Assembly: GCA_944388265.1 (NCBI GenBank)
Contig: CALXIC010000236.1
Coordinates: 1 to 34,740 of the forward strand
Length of the DNA: 34,740 bases
Direction of reading: 5' to 3'
DNA from: an uncultured Clostridia bacterium
GTDB lineage: Bacteria > Bacillota > Clostridia > Oscillospirales > Ruminococcaceae
In this document: positions 7,821-17,484 of the stretch, one piece after another
How positions within the stretch are numbered: position 1 is the stretch's first letter
Layout: each line of letters begins with the position of its first letter
Made by a program: the position numbers and the translations under genes
The notes under the pieces: generated by a model
What the model was told of the DNA's origin: nothing
What the model saw: only the letters and a program-made list of their open reading frames with translations
Database searches by the model: none

Positions 7821-8270
7821 ATGGCAAAAGAAACGCTGCCCATTCGGGTATTATGGGTCTGGAGAGGCGCTGCCGTGCTGACGGCGGTGGTCTTTACCCT
7901 GCTCACCGTGCTGATTTTTCGCCCGACGAGTGTCGTGCGCCCGATTTTGCTGCTCATCATCTGGGGGCTTTGCGCCTTTGCCGCCGCGGTTTACCTGCCG
8001 GCGTACTACCGCAGCTATTATTTTGAACTGGGCCCCGAGCAGCTGCACATCCACCGCGGGGTGCTTTTCGTGCGGGAACAGTGGCTCGACCGCTCAAAAA
8101 TCCTGCTGGTTTCGCTCTACCACAATCCGCTGACCCCGGTGCTGCATTTAAGTTCGCTGATGCTCACCACACCGGGGGCGCACTGCCTGTTGGTGTCGCT
8201 CGACACCGGACGCGCCAAACAGCTGGCGTCGAAGCTGTCGCGTCACCGCAAAGGAGGTGGCGCGCCGTGA
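7821..8270 (+). CDS. PH-domain membrane protein, YdbS-like
   Basis: The 149-residue protein has two N-terminal transmembrane segments (about 8-30 and 38-61) and then a bacterial PH-like domain (bPH2, formerly DUF304) with ELGPEQLHIHRGVLFVREQWLDRSKILLVSLYHNPLTPVLHLSSLMLTTPGA. Size and partner match the B. subtilis ydbS-ydbT pair, whose products belong to the bPH2 family. ATG 7821 has GGAGAG 6-8 bases upstream. The gene overlaps the next one by four bases (GTGA), so the two proteins probably work as a membrane complex. Function is not known beyond that. Confidence 0.82.
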   Translation: MAKETLPIRVLWVWRGAAVLTAVVFTLLTVLIFRPTSVVRPILLLIIWGLCAFAAAVYLPAYYRSYYFELGPEQLHIHRGVLFVREQWLDRSKILLVSLYHNPLTPVLHLSSLMLTTPGAHCLLVSLDTGRAKQLASKLSRHRKGGGAP

Positions 8271-9769
8271 AGCAAACCATGCGTTCCAACCCCATCAACA
8301 TCCTGGAACGCACCTCCAAATACCTGATTTTGCTTTTGCTGCCGCTGGTGCGCACCGTGTGGGAACTCTTTGTCAGCTTTCAGTTTGATCTGGTCTATTC
8401 GTGGCTGTCGAGCGTGCGGTGGACGCTGATCGTCGTTTTGATCATTCTGGCGCTGGGGTGGTACGAGTGGTACCGCTTTCGCTTTTCGTTTGAGCCGTAC
8501 GGGCTTTTGGTGCTGCGCGGCATCTTTTTGCAAAAGGAATTAAAGCTGCGCTATGCGGCGGTCACGTCGGTGTCGCTGGTGGCGCCGTGGTATTACCGCC
8601 CGTTTGGCATCGTGCGCCTGGCGTTTGACACCGATGCGGGCAACTCCGCCCGCACCGATTTTTCCATCACCATCTCCAAAAAGAAAGCGCAAAACCTCCT
8701 GGACGTGTTCCGCGCCCAAAACATTTCCATCCAAAGCCCCGCCATCCACTATCTGCCAAACGTCTGGTCCATCGCCTTTTTTTCGGTGCTGACCTCCAAT
8801 TTGGTGACGGGGGCGTTTTATTTTACGATGTCGGTGTCGCAGGTGGGGCGGCTGCTGGGCATGGATGTAGGGCGCTGGCTTTTGGTGCATTTCACCTCGC
8901 TTTTGTCCTATATCAAGCTGGGCATTCCGCCCATCGTGTCCTTCTTTTTCTGGATGGCGATCGTGGTGTGGGGGTATTCCTTTCTGCGAAATTTTGAACG
9001 CACCCTGCGCTTTTCCGTCGTGCGGCAGGACGATTTTCTGCTCATCCATTCCGGCGTCTTTACCAGACGGGAAAATCTGGTGCGCATCTCCCACGTAAAT
9101 GCTTTGCTTTTGCAGCAAAATCTGATCTGCGCGCCCTTTGGCATCGTTTCGGCGGCGCTCTCCTGTACCGGATACGGGCCGAAAACCGGCACCTCCAACG
9201 TGCTGCTGCCCACCGGCCGGGCGGGAAAGATCGTCACCGAACTCCAGCACATGCTGCCCGAACTCGCACCCGCTCCGCGGCAAATCCGCGCCAGAAAAGA
9301 CTGCAAACGCTTTTTCCTCATGCCGCCGGTATTCCTCTGCGGCGGGCTTTTGCTGTTTTTTATCACACTGCTTTTCCTGTTCCCGGCGCTTCGCATGACG
9401 CTGGCGGGCGGTTTGGTCATCACGGAAATCCCGTCGCTGTGGTGGCTTTTGGCGCGTTTGATCGGATTTTACCGCGCAGGTGTTGCCAAAACCGAAAACG
9501 GCTACGTCTTTTGTTATCTGCGGGGCTTTCGGCTGATGACCGCCTGTGTCCCGAAAGAACGCATTTCCCATTTTCTGTGCTACCACAGCCGGATGCAGGC
9601 CTCCTCCCACAGCTGCCATCTGGTGGTTTCCCTCTACGGGGAACAGCGCATGAACCTCTTCATCCCCTGTCTGGATGAGCAGGAGGTGCACGATTTGTTA
9701 AACGTCGAACCGTTTGAGGGCATCGACGAGGAGAAAACCAATAAACCGATCCAAAACCCCGAATCCTAG
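8267..9769 (+). CDS. PH-domain membrane protein, YdbT-like
   Basis: The 500-residue protein is close to the usual length of YdbT (about 490). It has about six hydrophobic segments arranged in pairs, each pair followed by a bPH2 domain: RFSFEPYGLLVLRGIFLQKELKLRYAAVTSV, then LRFSVVRQDDFLLIHSGVFTRRENLVRISHVNALLL, and a third divergent one, AKTENGYVFCYLRGFRLMTACVPKERISHF. GTG 8267 is the start because a perfect AAAGGAGG precedes it by 9 bases and it overlaps the previous stop; the open frame further upstream runs through ydbS. The first two PH-domain segments and the paired transmembrane layout support the family call, not a biochemical role. Confidence 0.83.
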   Translation: MKQTMRSNPINILERTSKYLILLLLPLVRTVWELFVSFQFDLVYSWLSSVRWTLIVVLIILALGWYEWYRFRFSFEPYGLLVLRGIFLQKELKLRYAAVTSVSLVAPWYYRPFGIVRLAFDTDAGNSARTDFSITISKKKAQNLLDVFRAQNISIQSPAIHYLPNVWSIAFFSVLTSNLVTGAFYFTMSVSQVGRLLGMDVGRWLLVHFTSLLSYIKLGIPPIVSFFFWMAIVVWGYSFLRNFERTLRFSVVRQDDFLLIHSGVFTRRENLVRISHVNALLLQQNLICAPFGIVSAALSCTGYGPKTGTSNVLLPTGRAGKIVTELQHMLPELAPAPRQIRARKDCKRFFLMPPVFLCGGLLLFFITLLFLFPALRMTLAGGLVITEIPSLWWLLARLIGFYRAGVAKTENGYVFCYLRGFRLMTACVPKERISHFLCYHSRMQASSHSCHLVVSLYGEQRMNLFIPCLDEQEVHDLLNVEPFEGIDEEKTNKPIQNPES

Positions 9770-9770
9770 C

Positions 9771-9809
9771 AAAAAAAGCGAAGACCAAAAATTTGGTCTT
9801 CGCTTTTTT
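9771..9809. terminator. Bidirectional terminator between convergent ydbT-like and surface-protein genes
   Basis: AAAAAAAGCGAAGACC and GGTCTTCGCTTTTTT form a long symmetrical stem around AAAAATTT. It has A on one side and T on the other, so it works for both strands. Confidence 0.93.
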
Positions 9810-9823
9810 CCATCCAACGGATC

Positions 9824-11752
9824 TTACCGCGAGCGTTTTCTTTTCGTTCCCAATACGGTCAAACCGGTAAGCGAGCCCAAAAGCAAGCATGCCCACACCA
9901 CCGGAGCGCTGTCATCCCCCGTTTTGGGAGAAGCCGCCTCGGCGGAAGGTTTGTCCGAATCCTCCGGTTTTTTGGCATCATCCTCCTCGGACACATCCAG
10001 CACGGGGATTTCCTCGCCTTTTTGGATTTCATAGCCGCACACCGCGCACACCGTATCGCCGGTATAGCCGGTTTCGGTCGCGGTCGGTTTCTTTTCCCCG
10101 GTCACCTTCGGTTCATGCGCCGACACGGCATCTTTTGCGCCGCAGACGCATTCGTGCCAGTGGCCGTTTTCATCCGATTTCCATTCGGTGCTAAATTCGT
10201 GCCCTTTCGGGTCGCCGCTCGTGAAGGTTGCTTCGTCGGCGGTGCCTTTGCTGCTTTCGCCGCACACGCAGGATTTGTAATACACCGCCGCATGCTCGCA
10301 GTCCGCTTCGGATTTCAAGTATTTGTCGGACGTTACTTCCTGATCGTAGACATGGATGTGAATCAGATCAAACACATCAAAATAGGGGGCCATCTCCTCA
10401 ATGACCTTTTGTTCCGAGACCGGCTGACTATCGTTGTACGTCACCCAGGAAGAACCATTCTTCCAGAAAACATTGACGGAATTCCATTTGCCGTAGATTT
10501 TGTCCCCTTCCAGAGTAGCATTCGTGCCGTAATACAGGCAGGTGTGCATCCTGCCGCCGCCAGAATTGGAACCGACCAGTCCGCCCGCCGTCGCGCCGGC
10601 GGTCACGCCGGATACCGTGCAGTTCGACAGACAGCCTTGGATGGTACCGCCATTGTTGTGTCCCACAATGCCGCCGATCGACCAGCTGCTTCCGCTGACC
10701 GTCCCGGTGGAGGAACAGCCTCTGACCGTTCCGGCATTGAGGCCTACCAGCGCACCCACATTTCCCGTGCCGCTGATCGACACATTTTCCAGCACCACCC
10801 ATTTTACCGTACCGGAAGAGGAGGCAAACAACCCGTTGACTCCCGACAGATTGGTGCTGGTCTGCTTGCCGCCGTCAAAGGTTCCCAAAAAGTCTTCCAT
10901 CGGCGTCCAGGTGATCCCGGTCAGATCAATGGGGGCGGTGACCAGCGCGCTGAGAGCTTTCTGACCGCCGTTGACCTCTTGGGCAAACCACAAGAGATTG
11001 CCGGCATTTGCCAGCTGATAAACACCGTTTTCCAAAACGGGCGTTTCGTATTGGCCGCAGCTGCAAATCCCGTTATTGTAAGAATGCAGATGCAATACCA
11101 AATGCAGCGTGCTTTCTTTTTGAATGTTGTAATCCGCAAGGGTGTGCCCGTCTTCGAGTTTTTTGCCGGCAAAGATCAGGTGCTGCTGATCGGGCGGAAT
11201 TCCTTCCTTCTCCTGAATCATTGCCTTGACATGATCCACGAGGTCGCCGGGTTCCACCTCCAGCGTGATGGTTTTGCCGGTAAGTGTTTTGATGAAAATC
11301 TGCATATACAGATCCGCGCCGCCCAATGTGACCAGTACTTCCGGCGATGCCGCCGCGGACGAAAGGGCGTAGCCCTCCGGCAAAACCGCCGTGAAGGTGT
11401 ATTCGCCGGTATAAGCGCCTTTGGCCGGATAAGCGTCGCAGCTCCAGGTCACCGAAAGTGCTTGCTGTTCGCCGGTTTCCAGCGTGGCTTTGATCTGTGT
11501 CGGCAGCAGCGCGCACACATCGTCCATGCCCGCGATATTCGATGCACCGGCACCGGGAAGCGCCAATACCGCCGGACTGCCCGACGTATTCAGATTTTCG
11601 GTGCGGTCTGCCCATTCCCACGAAAGGATGGTCTGCACGCTTGCCGGATCACCGTTTGGCGTCACTTCGATTGGTGAAGCCAAGACCGACAGCGGCAGCA
11701 GCCCCAAAAGCAGGAAGACGGCCAGGAAACAACCCAGTACTTTTGCTTTCAT
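9824..11752 (-). CDS. Secreted, sortase-anchored surface protein with an embedded ubiquitin domain
   Basis: The 642-residue protein has a signal peptide (residues 1-26, [20 protein letters not shown]..., cut near VLA-SP). An Ig-like segment follows at about 75-145 ([21 protein letters not shown]...). A nearly intact ubiquitin fold occupies 150-223, and then H-x-Y-x-x-G-x-C-x-C-G (223-233). Next is [23 protein letters not shown], then GLUG-type repeats at about 330-405 ([36 protein letters not shown]) and Cys/His-rich modules with three CxCG/CxxCG motifs (CVCGESS, CVCGAKD, CAVCGYE). It ends in an acidic Ser/Pro/Lys linker, SPKTG at 608-612, a hydrophobic helix and KRKRSR. The end is a class LPxTG-like sorting signal. 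ATG 11752 has AAGGAG 6 bases upstream. No sortase gene is in the window. The function is unknown; adhesion or binding of host ubiquitin-recognising proteins is only a possibility. Confidence 0.9.
   Translation of the reverse strand: MKAKVLGCFLAVFLLLGLLPLSVLASPIEVTPNGDPASVQTILSWEWADRTENLNTSGSPAVLALPGAGASNIAGMDDVCALLPTQIKATLETGEQQALSVTWSCDAYPAKGAYTGEYTFTAVLPEGYALSSAAASPEVLVTLGGADLYMQIFIKTLTGKTITLEVEPGDLVDHVKAMIQEKEGIPPDQQHLIFAGKKLEDGHTLADYNIQKESTLHLVLHLHSYNNGICSCGQYETPVLENGVYQLANAGNLLWFAQEVNGGQKALSALVTAPIDLTGITWTPMEDFLGTFDGGKQTSTNLSGVNGLFASSSGTVKWVVLENVSISGTGNVGALVGLNAGTVRGCSSTGTVSGSSWSIGGIVGHNNGGTIQGCLSNCTVSGVTAGATAGGLVGSNSGGGRMHTCLYYGTNATLEGDKIYGKWNSVNVFWKNGSSWVTYNDSQPVSEQKVIEEMAPYFDVFDLIHIHVYDQEVTSDKYLKSEADCEHAAVYYKSCVCGESSKGTADEATFTSGDPKGHEFSTEWKSDENGHWHECVCGAKDAVSAHEPKVTGEKKPTATETGYTGDTVCAVCGYEIQKGEEIPVLDVSEEDDAKKPEDSDKPSAEAASPKTGDDSAPVVWACLLLGSLTGLTVLGTKRKRSR
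11084..11305 (-). other. Ubiquitin domain (residues 150-223 of the surface protein)
   Basis: The 74 codons from [19 protein letters not shown] to LHLVLHLH align without gaps to eukaryotic ubiquitin 1-74. Fourteen positions differ from human ubiquitin (V5I, S20G, T22L, I23V, E24D, N25H, K29M, D32E, R42H, Q49K, R54H, S57A, R72H, R74H), so 60 of 74 are identical. Lys 6, 11, 27, 33, 48 and 63 and the L8-I44-H68-V70 patch remain. The terminal Gly-Gly is replaced by Ser-Tyr and the chain continues. Confidence 0.97.
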
Positions 11753-11784
11753 TTCATTCTCCTTGTGTGAAAAATCATTGATTT

Positions 11785-11815
11785 CCCGTCTCCGAGCGTT
11801 CGACCCGGGGACGGG
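11785..11815 (-). terminator. Hairpin in the gap between gyrA and the surface-protein gene
   Basis: CCCGTCTCCG pairs with CGGGGACGGG (one T-G pair) around an 11-base loop just after the gyrA stop. No T-run follows on the minus strand, so it may be a weak terminator, a processing site or an RNA leader structure of the surface-protein gene. Confidence 0.4.
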
Positions 11816-11823
11816 AACTGTTG

Positions 11824-14454
11824 TTATTCTTCTTCCGAGGTGTCCGCAGCTTCTTCCTGTTCGAGCGCTGCTTCCATCGCTTCAGCGGCGGCTTCTTCCG
11901 CCGCATCGGCTTCGAGGTCTTCTTTCGACGCCGCTTCCACCGCGCTCACTTCTTCGGAATCGTCGTGTTCGGCGCGCACAAAGGACACCAGTCTTGCCCC
12001 TTCGTTGACGCGCATGACGCGCACGCCGCCGGCATAACGCGACATGATGCTCACATCCGACACGCGGATGCGGATGATGATGCCGTCGTCCGACACCAGC
12101 AGCAGGTCTTCGTTGTCGTCCACGGCGCGGATGCCGATGACGTGACCCTTCACGTCGGACACGCGGTAGTTGATCTTACCGAACCCGCCGCGCTTTTGCA
12201 GACCGTATTCGCTGTATTCGCTCTGACGGCCCTGTCCGCGGTCGGTGATGGTCATGATCCGGGCACCCGGACGCAGTCTTGCCATGCCGACCACTTCGTC
12301 GTCGCCGCGCAGCTTGATGGCGCGGACGCCCTTCGCCGTACGGGAGAGCGGACGCGCGTCCGTCTCGCGGATGCGGATCGCCATGCCGTTTTTGGTCGCG
12401 ATCAGCAGATCCTGTTCGCCGTCGGTAAGTTTGACAAACGCCAGTTCGTCCCCTTCGTTTAGGGTGATGGCAATCAGCCCGTTTTTACGCACATTGCGGT
12501 ACGCGGAAAGCTCGGTGCGCTTGATGAGCCCCTGTTTGGTGACCATCACGAGATACTGATCGGGGCTGAAATCGTGCACCTTGAGCATGTTGGTGACGTG
12601 TTCGCCCTTTTCGAGCTGCAGGAGGTTGACGATGTTCATCCCCTTGGCGGTACGGCTGCCTTCCGGAATCTGGTAGCACTTCAAGCGGTGAATGCGTCCG
12701 AAGTTGGTGATGAAGAAGATGTGGTCGTGGGTCGAGCTGATGAAGAGCTCTTCGACAAAGTCTTCTTCCTTGCTCGACACGCCCGTCACGCCGCGGCCGC
12801 CGCGCTTCTGGGTCTTGTAAACGTCCACCGGCATGCGCTTGATGTAGCCCGCATGGGTGGCGGTGACGACGCAGTCTTCCTCCGGAATGAGGTCTTCGAT
12901 GTCCACTTCGCCGCTGATCGCCTGAATATCGGTGCGGCGCGGGTCGTTGAATTTGCGCTTGATTTCGCCCAATTCTTTTTTGATGATCTCGACCACCAGC
13001 TGATGATCGGACAAAATGGCTTCCAATTCGCCGATGCGTTCCATCAGCGCCTTGTATTCGTCCTCAATCTTCTGCTGTTCGAGTCCGGACAACTGCCCCA
13101 AACGCATCGCCACGATGGCGGACGCCTGCGCTTCGTCGAGGTAGATGCCGTCTTCGCCGTAATCCACCAGCTGCACTTCGCCGATGTGCACCCAGCCTTC
13201 GGCCGGTTTGAAGCAGCGTTCCATCAGGTTTTTCTTGGCGTTTGCCTGGTCGGAGGACGCGCGGATGATGCGGATAACTTCGTCGATGAAGTCGTGCGCA
13301 ATGTTCAAGCCCTTGAGGATGTGGGCGCGTTCGCGCGCTTTGCGCAGATCAAACATCGTGCGGCGGCGGATGACGTCGCACTGGAAGTCAATGTAATGTT
13401 CGAGGATTTCTTTGAGGGACATGATCTTCGGCACGCCGCCCGTGAGGGCCAGCATGATGATGCCGACGGTGTCCTGCATCTGGCTGTAACGGAACAGCTG
13501 GTTTAACACCACCTGCGGATTCGCGTCGCGCTTGAGGTCGATGACCATGCGCATGCCGTCGCGGTCGGAATGGTCGCCCAAGTCCGAAATGCCGTCGATG
13601 CGCTTGTTTTTGACCAGTTCGGCGATGCTTTGAAGCAGGCGCGCCTTGTTGACCATGTAGGGCAGCTCGGTGACGACAATCTGAAAACGTCCGTTTTTCT
13701 TTTCGACGATTTCGGTTTTGGCGCGCAGAATGATCTTGCCGCGCCCGGTGGCGTACGCCGCGCGGATGCCCGAATAGCCCATGATGATGCCGCCGGTCGG
13801 GAAGTCCGGCCCTTTGATGAAGTCCATCAGTTCCGGCAGTTCCGCGTCGGGGTGATCCATCAGGTAATCGACCGCGTCGATGACTTCGCCCAGGTTGTGG
13901 GGCGGGATGTTCGTCGCCATGCCGACAGCGATCCCCGTCGATCCGTTGACCAGAAGGTTCGGGTATCTCGACGGCAGAACCATCGGTTCCTTGCGGGTAT
14001 CGTCAAAGTTCGAGCCGAAATCCACCGTTTCTTTTTCGATGTCGGTGAGCATTTCGAGCGCGATTTTGCTCATGCGCGATTCGGTATAACGGTAGGCAGC
14101 CGGCGGGTCGCCGTCCACCGAACCGAAGTTCCCGTGGCCGTCCACCAGCGGATAGCGCATCGAAAAGTCCTGCGCCAGACGCACCAAAGCGTCATAGACC
14201 GACGCGTCGCCGTGCGGATGATACCGGCCCAGCACGTCGCCGACCGAGGTGGCGCACTTGCGGTACGGCTTATCCGGTGTGAGGCCGTCTTCGTGCATCG
14301 TGTACAGAATGCGGCGATGCACCGGTTTCAGACCGTCCCGCACGTCCGGCAGCGCACGGCTGACGATGACGGACATCGAATAATCCAAAAATGCGGTGCG
14401 CATTTCTTTTTCGATGTCGCGGGTATAAACGGTCGTATTCTCCAGATTATACAA
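11824..14454 (-). CDS. gyrA: DNA gyrase subunit A
   Basis: GyrA is the breakage-reunion subunit of the A2B2 gyrase that introduces negative supercoils. The 876-residue protein shows [22 protein letters not shown] near the N-terminus, the quinolone region [23 protein letters not shown] (77-98), the catalytic Tyr123 in [11 protein letters not shown], the gyrase-specific GyrA box QKRGGRG at 549-555, beta-pinwheel repeats, and a very acidic tail ([16 protein letters not shown]). The residue at the E. coli Ser83 position is Ala84, with Ser next to it. It is transcribed away from oriC, downstream of gyrB and one small membrane protein gene. ATG 14454 follows an A-rich leader with a weak GGTGGA ribosome-binding site. 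Confidence 0.98.
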   Translation of the reverse strand: MYNLENTTVYTRDIEKEMRTAFLDYSMSVIVSRALPDVRDGLKPVHRRILYTMHEDGLTPDKPYRKCATSVGDVLGRYHPHGDASVYDALVRLAQDFSMRYPLVDGHGNFGSVDGDPPAAYRYTESRMSKIALEMLTDIEKETVDFGSNFDDTRKEPMVLPSRYPNLLVNGSTGIAVGMATNIPPHNLGEVIDAVDYLMDHPDAELPELMDFIKGPDFPTGGIIMGYSGIRAAYATGRGKIILRAKTEIVEKKNGRFQIVVTELPYMVNKARLLQSIAELVKNKRIDGISDLGDHSDRDGMRMVIDLKRDANPQVVLNQLFRYSQMQDTVGIIMLALTGGVPKIMSLKEILEHYIDFQCDVIRRRTMFDLRKARERAHILKGLNIAHDFIDEVIRIIRASSDQANAKKNLMERCFKPAEGWVHIGEVQLVDYGEDGIYLDEAQASAIVAMRLGQLSGLEQQKIEDEYKALMERIGELEAILSDHQLVVEIIKKELGEIKRKFNDPRRTDIQAISGEVDIEDLIPEEDCVVTATHAGYIKRMPVDVYKTQKRGGRGVTGVSSKEEDFVEELFISSTHDHIFFITNFGRIHRLKCYQIPEGSRTAKGMNIVNLLQLEKGEHVTNMLKVHDFSPDQYLVMVTKQGLIKRTELSAYRNVRKNGLIAITLNEGDELAFVKLTDGEQDLLIATKNGMAIRIRETDARPLSRTAKGVRAIKLRGDDEVVGMARLRPGARIMTITDRGQGRQSEYSEYGLQKRGGFGKINYRVSDVKGHVIGIRAVDDNEDLLLVSDDGIIIRIRVSDVSIMSRYAGGVRVMRVNEGARLVSFVRAEHDDSEEVSAVEAASKEDLEADAAEEAAAEAMEAALEQEEAADTSEEE

Positions 14455-14510
14455 CTAAAATTCCACCTTTCCCCGGGAAAGTTGTTGACTTCTTAAGGGT
14501 TCGAAAATAC

Positions 14511-15254
14511 TCATCCCGAAACCTTCACAAATTGCTGTCCAAGCGTCTGAAGACAGCTTCGGATGTCCTCCTCCCATCCGGCGCAGCAGCGCTTCGGAAT
14601 GGGGAAGAGGCTTTGGTTTTTATAACACACGATGAACAGATCGTCGGTTTCAAAGGCGCGCAGATCGCCGCTGTCAAACCGAAACAGCACCGCCTGATCG
14701 CCCGTACCGGTGCGCACAGCACCCGGATACAGCTCCATGAAAAATTTCGGCGGCGTGTCGTAGGTGTCCATCGCCTTTTGCACCTGACGGATGTGGCTCT
14801 GCGGCAGATACCAGATCATCGCCAGCACGGCAATACACACCACGCAGATCAGATAGCTGATCTTGTCGGCCGTTCCCATCATAAGCTGGCTGAACTGGAT
14901 CACAAAGAGTGCTGCCACAATGGCGCTGTAGAGGATGTTTTTCTTATAAAGCGTGTGCTTTTGAAAGAGGCGAAGGGCTTTTTGGATCTCCTCTTTGGTA
15001 AAATCGTACCACACCGAAACCCCGGTGCCCGGGGCAAATTCGCCCGATTCTTCTTCCTTTGGCGTCAAAAGTTCCCCTTCGTAGCGGTCCGCCGCAATGC
15101 CTGCTTTGGTAAAGACGGCGTTTTTCAGTTCCTCTTCGGTGCGCTTTTCTTCGCTTTGGGTGTCTTCGGTAGGGGTGTCTTCACAAGCGCAGGACGCTTC
15201 CTCCTGCGGTGCGGTCGGTTCCTCGGCTGCCGGATACCGGCGTTTTTCCTCCAT
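14511..15254 (-). CDS. Membrane protein with YcxB-like C-terminal domain, between gyrB and gyrA
   Basis: I do not recognise a characterised homologue. The 247-residue protein has a strongly acidic, low-complexity N-terminus (PAAEEPTAPQEEASCACEDTPTEDTQ), then VWYDFTKEEIQKALRLFQKHTLYKK. Two transmembrane helices follow (about 107-125 and 133-149), and then a soluble domain with FFMELYPGAVRTGTGDQAVLFRFDSGDLRAFETDDLFIVCY, which looks like the YcxB-like/PH-related fold. ATG 15254 has GAGGG 7 bases upstream. The gene is 15 bp from gyrB and 56 bp from gyrA on the same strand, so it is probably co-transcribed with them. Function unknown. Confidence 0.75.
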   Translation of the reverse strand: MEEKRRYPAAEEPTAPQEEASCACEDTPTEDTQSEEKRTEEELKNAVFTKAGIAADRYEGELLTPKEEESGEFAPGTGVSVWYDFTKEEIQKALRLFQKHTLYKKNILYSAIVAALFVIQFSQLMMGTADKISYLICVVCIAVLAMIWYLPQSHIRQVQKAMDTYDTPPKFFMELYPGAVRTGTGDQAVLFRFDSGDLRAFETDDLFIVCYKNQSLFPIPKRCCAGWEEDIRSCLQTLGQQFVKVSG

Positions 15255-15269
15255 AGGATCCCTCTTTTC

Positions 15270-17207
<1,938 letters not shown>

Positions 17208-17483
17208 TCAGCGGTTTTTCCCGTTTTGCCGCAGGTTGGCGCGCTTCCACAGCGTGCGGGACGAAATCTGTGAAATATAGACCGTTCGCTTCTTCGTTTT
17301 GGGGTCTTCGCAGACGACAAACGATTTCGGCATTTCAAAACTGACGTTGTAGACCTCTTCGGCGTGGGTGCAGCGCGACAAAAATTCCCGCGTGAATTTG
17401 GAAAGCGACGCATTTTCCAGATCGAAAATGCCGATCACCGCATCGCTTTGCACCACGGTATCCTGTCCTAAATGCAGATACAT
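17208..17483 (-). CDS. remB: DUF370 protein, RemB-like (extracellular matrix regulatory family)
   Basis: The 91-residue protein MYLHLGQDTVVQSDAVIGIFDLENAS... belongs to DUF370. In B. subtilis the equivalent gene between recF and gyrB (yaaB, remB) affects biofilm-matrix gene expression together with the DNA-binding RemA. Position, size and sequence fit. The start ATG 17483 lies directly past the recF stop, with GGAG 6 bases upstream. The open frame continues upstream to 17531 within recF but carries no family sequence. The C-terminal half (SFVVCEDPKTKKRTVYISQISSRTLWKRAN) is basic. The function in this organism is inferred. Confidence 0.85.
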   Translation of the reverse strand: MYLHLGQDTVVQSDAVIGIFDLENASLSKFTREFLSRCTHAEEVYNVSFEMPKSFVVCEDPKTKKRTVYISQISSRTLWKRANLRQNGKNR

Positions 17484-17484
17484 G

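Noticed and set aside
11084-11305. Ubiquitin segment as eukaryotic (host) contamination in the assembly.
   Set aside because: It is in frame inside a bacterial gene, has GC-rich bacterial codons, 14 substitutions relative to human ubiquitin, no polyubiquitin repeat and continuous bacterial flanks.
10022-11677. Long open frame of 551 codons on the plus strand opposite the ubiquitin-containing surface-protein gene.
   Set aside because: It is the antisense shadow of a gene with a signal peptide, recognised domains and a good ribosome-binding site. Its translation is low-complexity and rich in Arg/Gly/Phe with no family sequence.
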